From: Mesorhizobium sp. J8 | Lineage (GTDB): Bacteria; Pseudomonadota; Alphaproteobacteria; Rhizobiales; Rhizobiaceae | DNA: 64,000 nt | Direction of reading: 5' to 3' | Assembly: GCF_016591715.1 (NCBI RefSeq) | Contig: NZ_AP024109.1 | Location: 1,860,001-1,924,000, forward strand | Part shown: piece by piece, positions 24,001-32,911 of the stretch | How positions within the stretch are numbered: position 1 is the stretch's first letter | How the letters are laid out: the number at the start of each line of letters is the position of its first letter | Notes under the pieces: generated by a model | The model's input: only the letters and a program-made list of their open reading frames with translations | Told to the model about the DNA's origin: nothing | Database searches by the model: none | Translations under genes and position numbers: made by a program

Positions 24001-25761
24001 CTATTCTCCCGCCTCCATCATGGTCTTGGCAGGCTCGCGGGCGACGTTTTCCTCAATCTCGCCGTGGCCCGGACTCTGCGGCAGCGCCTTGCGGAAGTTC
24101 TCAGCGTAATCAGGTGGCATTTTCGGCGGCATCATCGGTTCATAGGCGTCGACCAGGGCCTCGATGATCACCGGGCCGCTGGTGGCGAACGCCTGGTCAA
24201 GCACGCGCTCGACATCATCCGCCCGCTCGATGCTGAAGCCTTTTCCGCCCATCGCCTCGGCGGCCTTGGCGAAATCGATCGGCTGCAGCTCGCAGCCGAA
24301 TTGCGGGTTGCCGAGAAACATCATCTGTTCCCAGGCAATCTGGTTCAGCATGTTGTTCTTGATGACCAGGAGTTTCAACGGGATGCCATAGCGCACCGCC
24401 GTGGAAAACTCGCCGAGCTGCATGGCAAGACCGCCATCGCCGACGATGGCCGCGATCGGGCGGCCCGGAAAGGCGATGCCTGCGGCGATCGCATAGCTGA
24501 GACCGCAGGACATGGAGGCAAGCGCGCCGGAAACGCCGAAAGCTTGCCCCATGCGCAGATCGACATGGCGCGCGGCGAGTTCCGTGTTCTGGCCGGAATC
24601 GGTTGCCAGCACCGTGTTTTCGGCGAGGCGTTCGCCGAAGGCGCGCGCGATGCGTTGCGGCTTGAGCGGATGGGCCGAGCCGTCTTCGGACTGACGCATC
24701 ATCTCGCGCCATTTTTGCATCGAGTTCCGTGCGGTTGCCAGGAACGCGCCGTCGTCCTTCTGCTTCAATCGCTTATTGAGGGCGCGCAAGGTTTCGGCCG
24801 CGTCGCCGACCAGCCCGGCCTCGACGGGGAAGCGCAGTCCGATACGCTGCGCGTCGCAATCGATCTGGACGCCACGGGCTTTGCCTGGTTGCGGATAGTA
24901 CTCGATATAGGGGAAGGTCGATCCCACGATGAGGATGGCGTCGCACGTCTCCATCGCCTCCTGCGACGGCAGCGTGCCCAGAATGCCGATGCCGCCAGTG
25001 GTATAGGGATGGTCGTCCGGCAACACCGCCTTGCCGAGCAGCGCCTTGGCGATCGGCGCCTGCAGCAGCCGCGCGGTCTCTTCGAGCTCCGCCGCCGCGC
25101 CGATCGCCCCGCGTCCCGCCAGGATCGCCACGCGCCCCGCGTCGTTGAGAAGGGCCGCTGCCTTGTCCAACTCCGCATCTTGCGCGAGACAGTGAGGAGC
25201 GAACATGTCCTGCGGCGTATGTGCCGGCCGGTTGCGCTTGGACCGTTTGGCCGCGTCGGCGGGCTGTTCCTGGATATCGCTGGCGATGGAAAGATGCGCC
25301 ACGCTCTTGCGGGCGAGCGCCGTACGGCAGGCGAGGCTCGCCACGTTCTCCATATGCGCCGCGTCCGAGACCTGGACATTGTAGACGCTGACGTCATTGA
25401 AGACGCGGGTGAGATCGACGTCCTGCTGCGTGAATGTCTCGATGAGATCGTGAAACTGCATGCCCGTGATTGCCAGCACCGGCGCCTGGTCGAGCTTGGC
25501 GTCGTAGAGGCCGGTCAGAAGGTGGGTGCCGCCAGGGCCGGACGTCGCAAGGCACACCCCGAGCCTGCCGGTCCATTTGGCGTAGGCGCAGGCCATGAAC
25601 GCGGCCGATTCCTCATGCCGCACCTGGACGAAGGATATCCTGTCCTGGTTTTTGCGCAGCGCCTCCATGACGCCGTTGATGCCGTCGCCGGGAAGGCCGA
25701 AGACGACTTCGACATTCCAGGCAATCAAGGTGTCGACGAGGATTTCGGCTGCATTGGGCAT
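24001..25761 (-). CDS. Thiamine-pyrophosphate enzyme (pyruvate oxidase/dehydrogenase-like)
   Basis: A 586-residue three-domain TPP enzyme. The N-terminal PYR domain has FGLPGDGING and the cofactor-activating glutamate in RHEESAAFMA. The central domain is of the nucleotide-binding type, and the C-terminal PP domain has GDGGLAMQLGEFSTA followed by KNN, which binds the Mg-diphosphate. It resembles PoxB-like pyruvate:quinone oxidoreductases, but acetolactate synthase-like or oxalyl-CoA relatives cannot be excluded. A PoxB-like enzyme would give acetate and feed quinones in stationary phase. First gene of a two-gene operon. Confidence 0.9.
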   Translation of the reverse strand: MPNAAEILVDTLIAWNVEVVFGLPGDGINGVMEALRKNQDRISFVQVRHEESAAFMACAYAKWTGRLGVCLATSGPGGTHLLTGLYDAKLDQAPVLAITGMQFHDLIETFTQQDVDLTRVFNDVSVYNVQVSDAAHMENVASLACRTALARKSVAHLSIASDIQEQPADAAKRSKRNRPAHTPQDMFAPHCLAQDAELDKAAALLNDAGRVAILAGRGAIGAAAELEETARLLQAPIAKALLGKAVLPDDHPYTTGGIGILGTLPSQEAMETCDAILIVGSTFPYIEYYPQPGKARGVQIDCDAQRIGLRFPVEAGLVGDAAETLRALNKRLKQKDDGAFLATARNSMQKWREMMRQSEDGSAHPLKPQRIARAFGERLAENTVLATDSGQNTELAARHVDLRMGQAFGVSGALASMSCGLSYAIAAGIAFPGRPIAAIVGDGGLAMQLGEFSTAVRYGIPLKLLVIKNNMLNQIAWEQMMFLGNPQFGCELQPIDFAKAAEAMGGKGFSIERADDVERVLDQAFATSGPVIIEALVDAYEPMMPPKMPPDYAENFRKALPQSPGHGEIEENVAREPAKTMMEAGE

Positions 25762-25786
25762 GGCGAGGCTCCGCTGTTGCTGCCCG

Positions 25787-25811
25787 AACCAGCAAGGTTG
25801 CGGTTGGTTCC
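25787..25811 (-). promoter_or_regulatory. EcfG-like promoter of the TPP-enzyme/Pcm operon
   Basis: Minus strand GGAAC (25811-25807), 16 nt, GGTT (25790-25787); 25 nt before the ATG at 25761. Confidence 0.65.
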
Positions 25812-25958
25812 CTCATTGAATCGGACCGGGCCGACGGCCACAGGGAACCAATTCGACTGCGCATCCAGTGTGGTGCCTTTGAGGAGGCGGCTGAAGAAAT
25901 TCCTGGCCGACCCCGACAGCGGAAGGGAAGTTCGCCGCTCCAGCGGACGGGCGAAGCA

Positions 25959-25983
25959 GGAACCTTTTCTCCATCAGTGGGTT
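25959..25983 (+). promoter_or_regulatory. EcfG-like promoter
   Basis: GGAAC, 16 nt, GGTT; 35 nt before the GTG at 26019. Confidence 0.6.
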
Positions 25984-26018
25984 AGTGAGCAGGCATTAAC
26001 CCATGTTAGGGCGCGGCC

Positions 26019-26207
26019 GTGGCACGAAAGGTTCGAGAAGCACTGAGATCGGAACAGGAACTGTCCGAGACAACAAAGCCAGAACGCGAGACGATCGTCG
26101 CGTTGGAGATGCTGATAGTCGAGGACGCGCCTTCTCGAATGCTGGAATTGGCGCGAAAGCTCGACGCCGCGATTGCGTTGCATGCGCAAAAGTCCCGTCC
26201 GAATTGA
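26019..26207 (+). CDS. Small helical hypothetical protein
   Basis: A possible 62-residue product starting at GTG 26019 (ARKVREALRSEQELSETTK...), rich in Glu, Arg and Leu and probably all helical. No good ribosome site precedes the GTG. The frame's protein-like composition and the promoter spacing are the support. An ATG at 26003 opens another frame, but its product is Arg/Thr-rich. Not recognised. Confidence 0.5.
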   Translation: MARKVREALRSEQELSETTKPERETIVALEMLIVEDAPSRMLELARKLDAAIALHAQKSRPN

Positions 26208-26248
26208 CTTTCAACTGACGACGTCGCGTGGCGACATCGCGCCAACCC

Positions 26249-26273
26249 GGAACAATTAGGGCGGGCATCTGTT
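26249..26273 (+). promoter_or_regulatory. EcfG-like promoter
   Basis: GGAAC, 16 nt, TGTT; 17 nt before the ATG at 26291, leaving a very short leader. Confidence 0.55.
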
Positions 26274-26290
26274 CGCCTGTGAAGACTTGC

Positions 26291-26473
26291 ATGGGCAATC
26301 GGATGAAGAGCCTCATTCAAAGCCTGATGGCCGAGTTCCTGCCGCGCTGGTTGCGCCGAAAATCTCGCAACCCGGCGCCGAGAGAGGTGCTCGCTCGCGC
26401 ATCCTTGCGAGCGGCGCCAAACCGTTCCCGGGCAAGCGGAACGGGGGAAGGGTCGGACGCCGTTCCGAGATAG
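26291..26473 (+). CDS. Small basic hypothetical protein
   Basis: A possible 60-residue protein ([30 protein letters not shown]...), with an amphipathic N-terminal helix and a basic tail. The start could also be the ATG at 26303. No strong ribosome site. The amphipathic basic helix might bind membrane or nucleic acid. Not recognised. Confidence 0.5.
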   Translation: MGNRMKSLIQSLMAEFLPRWLRRKSRNPAPREVLARASLRAAPNRSRASGTGEGSDAVPR

Positions 26474-26505
26474 CTCAAGCCAGGGTCTGCCCCGCCGTAC
26501 CGGCT

Positions 26506-26530
26506 GGAACATTCGCCCCGATTGCTCGTT
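26506..26530 (+). promoter_or_regulatory. Consensus EcfG promoter of katE
   Basis: GGAAC, 16 nt, CGTT: exact consensus, 38 nt before the catalase ATG at 26569. Confidence 0.8.
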
Positions 26531-26568
26531 CGGCAACATCATTTCAGCGAGCACAAGGGACACCGATT

Positions 26569-28683
26569 ATGCCGAAAAAAGCTTCGCCGGCCGACGCTAC
26601 AGCCGTGGCCGAGATTCATGACCAGAAACTTGTCCGCGGCAATGGCGGCGAACTGCATCAGACGGCCGAAGGCGATGCCGAGGTCTTGACGACTGCGCTT
26701 GGAACTCCGGTTTCCGATGATCACAACACGCTCAAGATCGGCGAACGCGGTCCGACGCTGATCGAGGATTTTCATTTCCGCGAAAAGATCTTCCATTTCG
26801 ATCATGAGCGCATCCCCGAGCGCGTAGTCCACGCGCGCGGCTACGGCGCCCACGGCTTCTTCGAGACGTACGAGTCACTCGCAAAGTACACCAAAGCAGA
26901 CATCTTCCAGCGGCCCGGCGAGAAGACCCCGGCCTTCGTTCGTTTCTCGACCGTCGCCGGCAGCAAAGGGTCGTTCGATCTGGCGCGGGATGTACGGGGC
27001 TTCGCCGTGAAGCTCTACACCAAGGAAGGCAACTGGGACCTCGTCGGCAACAACATCCCGGTTTTCTTCATCCAGGATGCGATCAGGTTTCCGGATATGG
27101 TGCATGCCGTTAAAGAGGAGCCGGACCGGGCTTTTCCGCAGGCGCAATCCGCGCATGACAATTTCTGGGATTTCATATCGCTCACGCCGGAATCGATGCA
27201 CATGATCATGTGGATCATGTCCGACCGCGCCATTCCCCGCTCCTTCCGGTTTATGCAGGGCTTCGGCGTGCACACATTCCGTCTCGTCAATGCCAAGGAC
27301 GAATCGACCTTCGTCAAGTTCATCTGGAAACCGAAGCTGGGCATGCAGTCGGTGGTCTGGAACGAGGCCGTGAAGATCAACGGCGCGGATCCCGATTTCC
27401 ACCGCCGCGATCTCTGGAACGCCATCCAATCCGGCGATTTTCCGGAATGGGAGCTGTGCGTGCAGCTCTTCGACCAGGATTTCGCCGACAGTTTCGACTT
27501 CGACATTCTCGATCCCACCAAGATCATTCCAGAGGAGGTCATCGAACCGTTGCCGGTCGGGCGCCTTGTTCTCGATCGGATGCCGGAGAACTTCTTCGCC
27601 GAGACCGAGCAGGTCGCCTTCATGACGCAGAACGTGCCGCCGGGCATCGACTTCTCGAACGATCCCCTGCTGCAGGGACGCAACTTCTCCTATCTCGACA
27701 CGCAGCTCAAACGCCTGGGCAGCCCCAACTTCACCCACCTTCCCATCAACGCGCCGAAATGTCCGTTCCATCATTTCCAGCAGGATGGCCACATGGCGAT
27801 GCGCAACCCGGCCGGCCGCGCCAACTATGAGCCGAATTCCTGGGGCGAGGGACCGCGCGAGGCGCCTAAGCGGGGCTTCCGCTCTTTCGCCGATGCGGAG
27901 GAAGGACAGAAGGTCCGGTTGCGGGCGGAGAGCTTCGCCGATCACTACAGCCAGGCCCGGCAGTTCTTCATCAGCCAGACCGAGCCCGAGCAGCGTCACA
28001 TAGCAATGGCTTTGACGTTCGAACTGAGCAAAGTCGAGACGCCGGTCATCCGCGAGCGGATGGTCTCCCATCTGCTCAACATCGACGAGACGCTGGCGAC
28101 AACGGTTGCCGACAAGCTCGGCATCAAGACCATGCCGGCGCCCGCCGACGCGGCTGTGCCGACACGCGACGATCTCGAGCCATCGCCTGCGCTCAGCATC
28201 ATCAACAACGGGCCGGACAGCTTCAAGGGCCGCAAGATCGGCGTGCTCGTCAGCGACGGCATCGATCCCGGCCTTCTGCAGGCGATAGGGGATGCGGCGC
28301 AAGCGGAAGGCGCCAAGGTGGAAATCGTGGCAGCCCGGGTGGGCGGTGTCGAGGCTGGCGACGGCAGCTGGATCGAAGCCAACCACATGATCGACGGCGG
28401 ACCGTCGGTTCTCTTCGACGCGGTCGTGCTGCTCGTTTCCGAGGAAGGCGCCGAGATGCTGTCCAGGGATGCTGCCGCGAAGGACTTCGTGTCCGACGCC
28501 TTTGCGCATCTGAAGTTCATCGGCTTCGTCGCGGATGCCGGGCCTCTTCTGGCAAGCGCCGGGGTAGCGGCCGATGCGGACGAGGGGCTCATCGAGCTCA
28601 CAGACGGCGGTTCCGCACGCTCGTTCGTCGAGGCTTGCCGCAAGCTGCGGCTATGGGCGAGGGAAGGTGCCGTCAAGCTCTGA
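26569..28683 (+). CDS. katE: Large-subunit (HPII-type) catalase
   Basis: A 704-residue clade-2 catalase that converts hydrogen peroxide to water and oxygen. The active-site histidine is H88 ([16 protein letters not shown]), the distal asparagine is in [11 protein letters not shown] (about 161) and the haem-ligand tyrosine is Y375 (SYLDTQ). After the core, residues about 535-700 form the C-terminal flavodoxin/GATase-like domain ([18 protein letters not shown]) that defines the large-subunit class. AAGGGA precedes the ATG at 26569; a longer open frame upstream is not needed. katE is a classic general-stress gene, which agrees with the exact promoter. Monocistronic, followed by a terminator. Confidence 0.97.
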   Translation: MPKKASPADATAVAEIHDQKLVRGNGGELHQTAEGDAEVLTTALGTPVSDDHNTLKIGERGPTLIEDFHFREKIFHFDHERIPERVVHARGYGAHGFFETYESLAKYTKADIFQRPGEKTPAFVRFSTVAGSKGSFDLARDVRGFAVKLYTKEGNWDLVGNNIPVFFIQDAIRFPDMVHAVKEEPDRAFPQAQSAHDNFWDFISLTPESMHMIMWIMSDRAIPRSFRFMQGFGVHTFRLVNAKDESTFVKFIWKPKLGMQSVVWNEAVKINGADPDFHRRDLWNAIQSGDFPEWELCVQLFDQDFADSFDFDILDPTKIIPEEVIEPLPVGRLVLDRMPENFFAETEQVAFMTQNVPPGIDFSNDPLLQGRNFSYLDTQLKRLGSPNFTHLPINAPKCPFHHFQQDGHMAMRNPAGRANYEPNSWGEGPREAPKRGFRSFADAEEGQKVRLRAESFADHYSQARQFFISQTEPEQRHIAMALTFELSKVETPVIRERMVSHLLNIDETLATTVADKLGIKTMPAPADAAVPTRDDLEPSPALSIINNGPDSFKGRKIGVLVSDGIDPGLLQAIGDAAQAEGAKVEIVAARVGGVEAGDGSWIEANHMIDGGPSVLFDAVVLLVSEEGAEMLSRDAAAKDFVSDAFAHLKFIGFVADAGPLLASAGVAADADEGLIELTDGGSARSFVEACRKLRLWAREGAVKL

Positions 28684-28788
28684 CGCTTTCATCCGAAACC
28701 CAGGTCTTTTGCCGGAACATTTGGAGCGCATGCCGGTTCGAAAGAAGATCGCCCTCCCTCCAGCGATCCGGGTCCCATCAAGGCCCAT

Positions 28789-28816
28789 GGCCCGTTGCCG
28801 CAGCAGGCAACGGGCC
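28789..28816 (+). terminator. Intrinsic terminator of katE
   Basis: Arms GGCCCGTTGCC (28789-28799) and GGCAACGGGCC (28806-28816) are perfect complements around a 6-nt loop, followed by TTCTTCGT. It lies about 105 nt after the katE stop. Confidence 0.75.
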
Positions 28817-28870
28817 TTCTTCGTATCCGGATATTCCATTGCGGCGAGCCTCCCGAAACAGGGCGCAATG

Positions 28871-28896
28871 GGAACAAGCGGGATGTCTTCCGGGTT
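28871..28896 (+). promoter_or_regulatory. EcfG-like promoter
   Basis: GGAAC, 17 nt, GGTT; 36 nt before the ATG at 28933. Confidence 0.55.
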
Positions 28897-28932
28897 TCGT
28901 TCGAGAGAGGAAACCGTCTACAGGAGGCCGCG

Positions 28933-29196
28933 ATGAGCGAGGCTATGACGACCTCAAATCACGAAGTGATCCGAGCATGGATCGAGGCGCGCGAAGGCAG
29001 GCCTGCCGTCGTCGCAGCGCCGGGAAAGGCCGCGACGCTGCGGGTCGATTTCGGCGCGAGCGATGAAGATCTTACGCCGGTAGAATGGGAAGATTTCTTC
29101 AAAGTCCTGGACGACAACAACTTGGCGTTCGTTCACCAGGACATGACCCCGGAAGGCAGCATCAGCCACTTCAACAAATTCGTTCCGCGCGAATAG
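28933..29196 (+). CDS. Small conserved stress-associated protein, paralogue of the gene at 7467
   Basis: An 87-residue acidic protein with CAGGAGG before the ATG. Identical or similar blocks to the 7467 product run along the whole length (GRPAVV, LRVDFG, VEWEDFFKVLDDNNLAFVHQD, FNKFV). No catalytic motif is visible. Two copies about 21 kb apart, each behind its own EcfG-like box, point to duplication within the stress island rather than recent transfer, since they have diverged considerably. Confidence 0.85.
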   Translation: MSEAMTTSNHEVIRAWIEAREGRPAVVAAPGKAATLRVDFGASDEDLTPVEWEDFFKVLDDNNLAFVHQDMTPEGSISHFNKFVPRE

Positions 29197-29214
29197 GAGC
29201 CGGGACATCCCCAG

Positions 29215-29427
29215 TTACTGAACGCCCGGCATCTTGCTGGCGTCCCGAGGGTTCTTGGTGACGCCGGCGGCCGGCGAGGTGTCCTGCGGCGCATTCCCGC
29301 CCTGGTTTTGTTCGGGTGTGCGTTTGAGGGGTGCTGTTTGCCAGCCGTTGCCGACATAGACGAAGGTCCAGTAACAAAGCGCCATGACCACCAGCAGCAG
29401 CAGAAGCGGCAAAAGCACCCGTTTCAT
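29215..29427 (-). CDS. Single-helix membrane protein
   Basis: A 70-residue protein from the ATG at 29427: MKRVLLPLLLLLVVMALCYWTF forms one N-terminal transmembrane helix or uncleaved signal anchor, followed by a polar Pro/Asn/Thr tail (KRTPEQNQGGNAPQD...). The ribosome site is weak and an upstream start is possible. It lies 49 nt after the preceding gene on the same strand and probably belongs to that transcript. Function unknown. Confidence 0.6.
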   Translation of the reverse strand: MKRVLLPLLLLLVVMALCYWTFVYVGNGWQTAPLKRTPEQNQGGNAPQDTSPAAGVTKNPRDASKMPGVQ

Positions 29428-29476
29428 GCCGAACTCATGATGGGCTTTGCTGTTGCACCGCAGGCGCCGACGACGC

Positions 29477-30076
29477 TCATGCTTCCCGCCGTCGCGCGGC
29501 CTCGCGCTCGACATCCTCGGCCGAATAGTCGCCGGCAGCCGGGTCGAAGGCTGCCCATCCGCCCGCCTGGTATTCGCTGCGGCGGTCGGCGATGTTGACC
29601 GACGCGGAGCTGCGAAGAACTTCCTGGGCTTCCGAGGCCAGGTCGTCCTCGACGCGAGCCGTCACCAGCGTGCCGCCGCGGCGGACGCCTTCGGCATAGA
29701 CATGCGCATCTTCCTCCGGCACTCCGGCATCCGTCAGGCTGCCGATGATGCCACCCGCGGCGCCGCCCACAATCGCTCCGGCGACAGCGCCCGCGGCTGT
29801 TGCCGCCAGCCAGCCAGCCGCGACCACCGGCCCGACGCCCGGTATTGCCATGGCGCCCAGGCCCGTTGCCAGGCCGCCGGCGCCACCCACGACCGCGCCG
29901 ATGCCGGCGCCGCTCGCGGCGTCTTCGGCGGCCGGGGATTGCGTGTTTCGGTACCAGCCACGGGCGTTGTTGGCCATGATGCTTATATCGGATGGCGGGA
30001 CGCCTGTGGACTCCAGCGCGCCCACGGCGTCAGCGGCGTCGTCATAGTCGTCGAACAGCGCGGTGATCGTTTGCAT
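29477..30076 (-). CDS. General stress protein 17M-like protein with glycine-zipper segment
   Basis: A 199-residue protein. The first 40 residues (TITALFDDYDDAADAVGALE... ISIMANN) follow the N-terminal pattern of general stress protein 17M/YflT-like domains. Residues about 52-115 are a Gly/Ala-rich segment with repeated GxxxG (GAGIGAVVGGAGGLATGLG), able to insert in membranes. The C-terminal strand-helix (RRGGTLVTARVEDDLASEA) resembles the ferredoxin-like end of the same family. AGGAGA precedes the ATG. It starts 14 nt after the DUF4142 gene and is probably expressed with it. Confidence 0.82.
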   Translation of the reverse strand: MQTITALFDDYDDAADAVGALESTGVPPSDISIMANNARGWYRNTQSPAAEDAASGAGIGAVVGGAGGLATGLGAMAIPGVGPVVAAGWLAATAAGAVAGAIVGGAAGGIIGSLTDAGVPEEDAHVYAEGVRRGGTLVTARVEDDLASEAQEVLRSSASVNIADRRSEYQAGGWAAFDPAAGDYSAEDVEREAARRREA

Positions 30077-30090
30077 GTCGGTTCTCCTAT

Positions 30091-30819
30091 CTATTGTTGG
30101 CCGGCAAAGACGTTGCCCTGATAGTCGAGCGCAACGGAGGTGCCCTTGCCGTCCTTCGTCGCCTGGCCGCGCCAGACGCCTTGTTCGTCCTTGGCGAGTG
30201 CCGAGACGTCCGCATAGCCGGCATCCTGGATGCGCTTTTTCGCCTGCGCTTCGGTGAAGCTGTTCGCGCCGGGGACAGGAGCGGGTGGCTTGGGCGTCGA
30301 TGCCGATTTGACCGCCGGCATGCCCGCGCTGGCGCCGGCGATCTTCTCGATCATGTCCTGATGCATCTTCAACGTCGGCAGCGTCTCCGCCGCGAAAGAT
30401 TTGAGGGCGGGATTGTCTCCATCCTTGGCGTACGCCTCGAACAGGCCGACTGCGTCCGCATGCGCCTTGCGCTGCATCTCGACATAGGGCTGGTCCAGTG
30501 AGGCCGTCGTGCCCTGCAAGCGTTCCAGATCGCTCTTATGCTCGGCGTCGGATTGCGTCGGTACCTGCAACTTCTGCTCGCCGGCGATCTTCTGCAGCTT
30601 GGCGTTCGCGGCGCCGTGATCGGCAATCATCCGCTTGGCGAAATCCTTGATCTGCTGATCCTTCGCGTTGTCCTGCGCGATCTTGCTCGAATCCACTTCG
30701 AACATTCCGCCGATTGCTGCCTTGTTGACGAAGGTCTGCGCGTCGTCTGCAGCGAAGGCCGGAAGGGCAAGCATCAACGCGGCGGCGGTCAATGGAATAA
30801 GCAATATCGGCTTGCTCAT
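30091..30819 (-). CDS. Periplasmic DUF4142 protein with C-terminal PepSY-like domain
   Basis: A 242-residue exported protein starting at MSKPILLIPLTAAALMLALP (signal peptide, cleavage near AFAA/DD, residue 25). Residues about 28-165 are the DUF4142 helical bundle (FVNKAAIGGMFEVDSSK, then ADHGAANAKLQKIAGEQ), a ferritin-like family of unknown chemistry. After a Pro-rich linker, residues about 190-242 look like a PepSY domain (AQAKKRIQDAGYADVSAL ... VALDYQGNV). The ATG follows AGGAG with 9 nt spacing. First of a likely three-gene unit. Confidence 0.88.
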   Translation of the reverse strand: MSKPILLIPLTAAALMLALPAFAADDAQTFVNKAAIGGMFEVDSSKIAQDNAKDQQIKDFAKRMIADHGAANAKLQKIAGEQKLQVPTQSDAEHKSDLERLQGTTASLDQPYVEMQRKAHADAVGLFEAYAKDGDNPALKSFAAETLPTLKMHQDMIEKIAGASAGMPAVKSASTPKPPAPVPGANSFTEAQAKKRIQDAGYADVSALAKDEQGVWRGQATKDGKGTSVALDYQGNVFAGQQ

Positions 30820-30852
30820 AGTCCCTGGCTCCTTTGCTCCTTGGTGGGGCCG

Positions 30853-30877
30853 AACCGCCATTGCGGGCCTTTGTTCC
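30853..30877 (-). promoter_or_regulatory. EcfG-like promoter of the DUF4142 operon
   Basis: Minus strand GGAAC (30877-30873), 16 nt, GGTT (30856-30853); 33 nt before the ATG at 30819. Confidence 0.65.
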
Positions 30878-30911
30878 CGGATAGGCTGTTGGCGGTCCCC
30901 GCAAAAAATGA

Positions 30912-30939
30912 AACCCGCCAGGCCGTGACCTGGCGGGTT
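30912..30939 (-). terminator. Intrinsic terminator of the DUF892 gene
   Basis: Arms AACCCGCCAGG (30912-30922) and CCTGGCGGGTT (30929-30939) are perfect complements around a 6-nt loop. Read on the minus strand it is followed by TCATTTTTTGC, a good U-tract. It lies 160 nt past the stop at 31100. Confidence 0.8.
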
Positions 30940-31099
30940 CATCATCGATGGACAAGTGCGGCGGCACGCTAGTCCCACCCGCGCTCAGGCATTTGGCTGG
31001 CGCGGTCAGGCACCCCAGCTCTTCGAGCATCGCCGTGTCTTCAAGAAGAATAAAACCATTCGACCTGAGACGCGTGACGCTTTCAAAAAACCAGGCGCG

Positions 31100-31612
31100 T
31101 CAGGCAGCCTCCGCCGCCACGTTGACCGCTCCTTCGGCAAGCTCGGTGAGCGCGGCGTCCGTCTCTTTCTCCTCGTTGAGTGTCTTGTCGAGCAAGGTGA
31201 CCGCTTCGGTCAGGCCGAGTTCCTGCGCCCATGTCTTGAGCGTGCCGTAACGCGAGATCTCGTAGTGCTCCACTGCCTGGGCGGCCGCCAGCAGACCAGC
31301 GTCAAGCGACGGCGAACCCTTATATTCTTCCATGATCTCGGCGCCTTCCTCGGTGATCCCCATGATGGCCGCGCAAGTCTTGCCCGCGGGCTTCTTGTCG
31401 ATGACGTCGAAGACTTCCTCAAGGCGCGCAACATGTTCCTCGGTTTGGTCGCGGTGCTTTTCGAACGCTGCTTTCAGTGCCTCGTCCTGAGCTGCCTTGG
31501 CCATCTTCGGCAGTGTGGTCAGGATCTTCTTCTCGGCGAAATAGATGTCCTTGAGCGTGTCGTGAAAGAGTTCATTGAGACCTTTTTTCGAGTCTGATTT
31601 TCTTGCCGGCAT
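31100..31612 (-). CDS. DUF892 (YciE/YciF-like) ferritin-like protein
   Basis: A 170-residue four-helix ferritin-like protein starting at MPARKSDSKKGLNELFHDTL, with AGGAGG seven nt before the ATG. DUF892 landmarks are visible: LKDIYFAEKKILTTLPKM, HRDQTEEHVARLEEVF, and AVEHYEISRYGTLKTWA with the expected Glu/His metal ligands. YciE-like proteins are stress-induced and probably bind di-iron or di-manganese. It is monocistronic between its own EcfG-like box and a terminator. Confidence 0.93.
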   Translation of the reverse strand: MPARKSDSKKGLNELFHDTLKDIYFAEKKILTTLPKMAKAAQDEALKAAFEKHRDQTEEHVARLEEVFDVIDKKPAGKTCAAIMGITEEGAEIMEEYKGSPSLDAGLLAAAQAVEHYEISRYGTLKTWAQELGLTEAVTLLDKTLNEEKETDAALTELAEGAVNVAAEAA

Positions 31613-31645
31613 AATGCGCCCTCCTGGTGAGTGTTGATGGCAACC

Positions 31646-31670
31646 AACTTCATGCCGGGCGACTTGTTCC
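31646..31670 (-). promoter_or_regulatory. EcfG-like promoter
   Basis: Minus strand GGAAC (31670-31666), 16 nt, AGTT (31649-31646); 33 nt before the ATG at 31612. Confidence 0.65.
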
Positions 31671-31785
31671 ACATAAAATTTTTCTCGCATGGGAAGCCGA
31701 AACATCATTTGTAGTTGCGCGCGGCAAGAGGCCCCCGCCGCCGCAAGCTCTCCTGTCGAAAAGCGCGGCAGATGCCCGGCTGGAT

Positions 31786-31810
31786 GGAACGGATAGCTCC
31801 CGATCGAGTT
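31786..31810 (+). promoter_or_regulatory. EcfG-like promoter
   Basis: GGAAC, 16 nt, AGTT; 30 nt before the ATG at 31841. Divergent partner of 31646-31670. Confidence 0.6.
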
Positions 31811-31840
31811 AGCGGCAGACAAGTGATCGGGACATTCACA

Positions 31841-32056
31841 ATGGAATCTACTGCCGAAAATCTCTCACCCGAAATCGCCGAGCGGGAACGGTGCGCGGCC
31901 ATGGCCGAGGCGCAGGCGATGGAATTCGAGCGCAACAAGATGTATCCGATCGCACGGGCAATGCGCGCCTTGGCCCGCCGCATCAAAGAGTCCACCCTGT
32001 CGCGGGATTTCGATACGCGAACTGCTTCTCGCGATATCGGACGCGCCGCGGTTTAA
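31841..32056 (+). CDS. Small helical hypothetical protein
   Basis: A 71-residue protein (MESTAENLSPEIAERERCAA...) that looks fully helical and charged, with AEAQAMEFERNKMYPIARAM in the centre. The ribosome site is weak; promoter spacing and composition support it. It is followed after 12 nt by the isochorismatase-like gene, so the two are probably one transcript. Not recognised. Confidence 0.65.
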   Translation: MESTAENLSPEIAERERCAAMAEAQAMEFERNKMYPIARAMRALARRIKESTLSRDFDTRTASRDIGRAAV

Positions 32057-32068
32057 TGGCAAAGTACT

Positions 32069-32665
32069 TTGGCAGCGCTCTCACCGATCTCGGCGAAGGC
32101 CGTCCATATTTGCGTAGACATGCAGCAGATGTTCACGCCGCCAGGCCCTTGGGCGGTCGAATGGCTGCCAATGATCCTGCCACAGGTCCACAGGCTGGTG
32201 CGCAAGCGACCTGAAGCCACGATCTTCACCCGGTTCATCCCCGCGCGGAATCCGGGAGAGGGCCACGGCCAATGGAAGCAGTATTATGAGCATTGGGCCG
32301 ACATGACGATTGCAAGAGCCGGCAAGGAGATGGTCGAACTTCTGCCCGAGCTTGCCATCTACATCCCGCCAGCGCGTCTGTTCGACAAGCCGATCTATTC
32401 ACCCTGGCTGAGCGGCGAACTGGCTCGCGTGCTTCAATCCGAAGGCGTTGAGGAGATCATCGTCAGCGGCGGCGAGGCCGATATGTGCGTCCTGGCGACT
32501 CTGCTTGGCGCCATTGATCTGGGCTATCGAACCATCCTTGCGGAGGATGCCATCTGCAGCACGTCCGATGAGGCCTACGAAAACATCCTGAAGCTCTTCA
32601 CCAAGCGCTACTCCCATCATGTCGAGGTGGCGCCGGTGGAGGCCATTCTTGAATGCTGGCATTGA
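32069..32665 (+). CDS. Isochorismatase-family cysteine hydrolase
   Basis: A 198-residue protein. The family fold opens with AVHICVDMQQMF (catalytic aspartate), and GGEADMCVLATLLGAIDLGY carries the nucleophilic cysteine near residue 147, so the Asp/Lys/Cys triad of cysteine hydrolases is at least two-thirds visible. The only possible start ahead of the family core is the TTG at 32069, since the frame closes at 32054-32056. Substrate (nicotinamide-like amide, carbamate or isochorismate) cannot be assigned. Confidence 0.85.
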   Translation: MAALSPISAKAVHICVDMQQMFTPPGPWAVEWLPMILPQVHRLVRKRPEATIFTRFIPARNPGEGHGQWKQYYEHWADMTIARAGKEMVELLPELAIYIPPARLFDKPIYSPWLSGELARVLQSEGVEEIIVSGGEADMCVLATLLGAIDLGYRTILAEDAICSTSDEAYENILKLFTKRYSHHVEVAPVEAILECWH

Positions 32666-32848
32666 CCGCACGGAGATGTCGACACCGGCATTTTTGCCGG
32701 GATCGCTCGTTGGTTCTGCGAGAAATCTCACTGCAAGCTCAGTTTGGTCGGCGACCGCGCACATCGCGTCCCGATGCGCGGGCTCGGGCCGCAAGCGTCC
32801 GATCGAGCCCGCCCGCTCATCCTTCACCGGCGGGCTCTGTTCGTCGGT

Positions 32849-32873
32849 GGAACGAAAGCCGAATCCGGGAATT
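32849..32873 (+). promoter_or_regulatory. EcfG-like promoter
   Basis: GGAAC, 16 nt, AATT; 38 nt before the ATG at 32912. The -10 keeps TT only. Confidence 0.5.
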
Positions 32874-32911
32874 ACATACAGGCATCTGAACATTATTTGC
32901 AGGAGGAAGAA

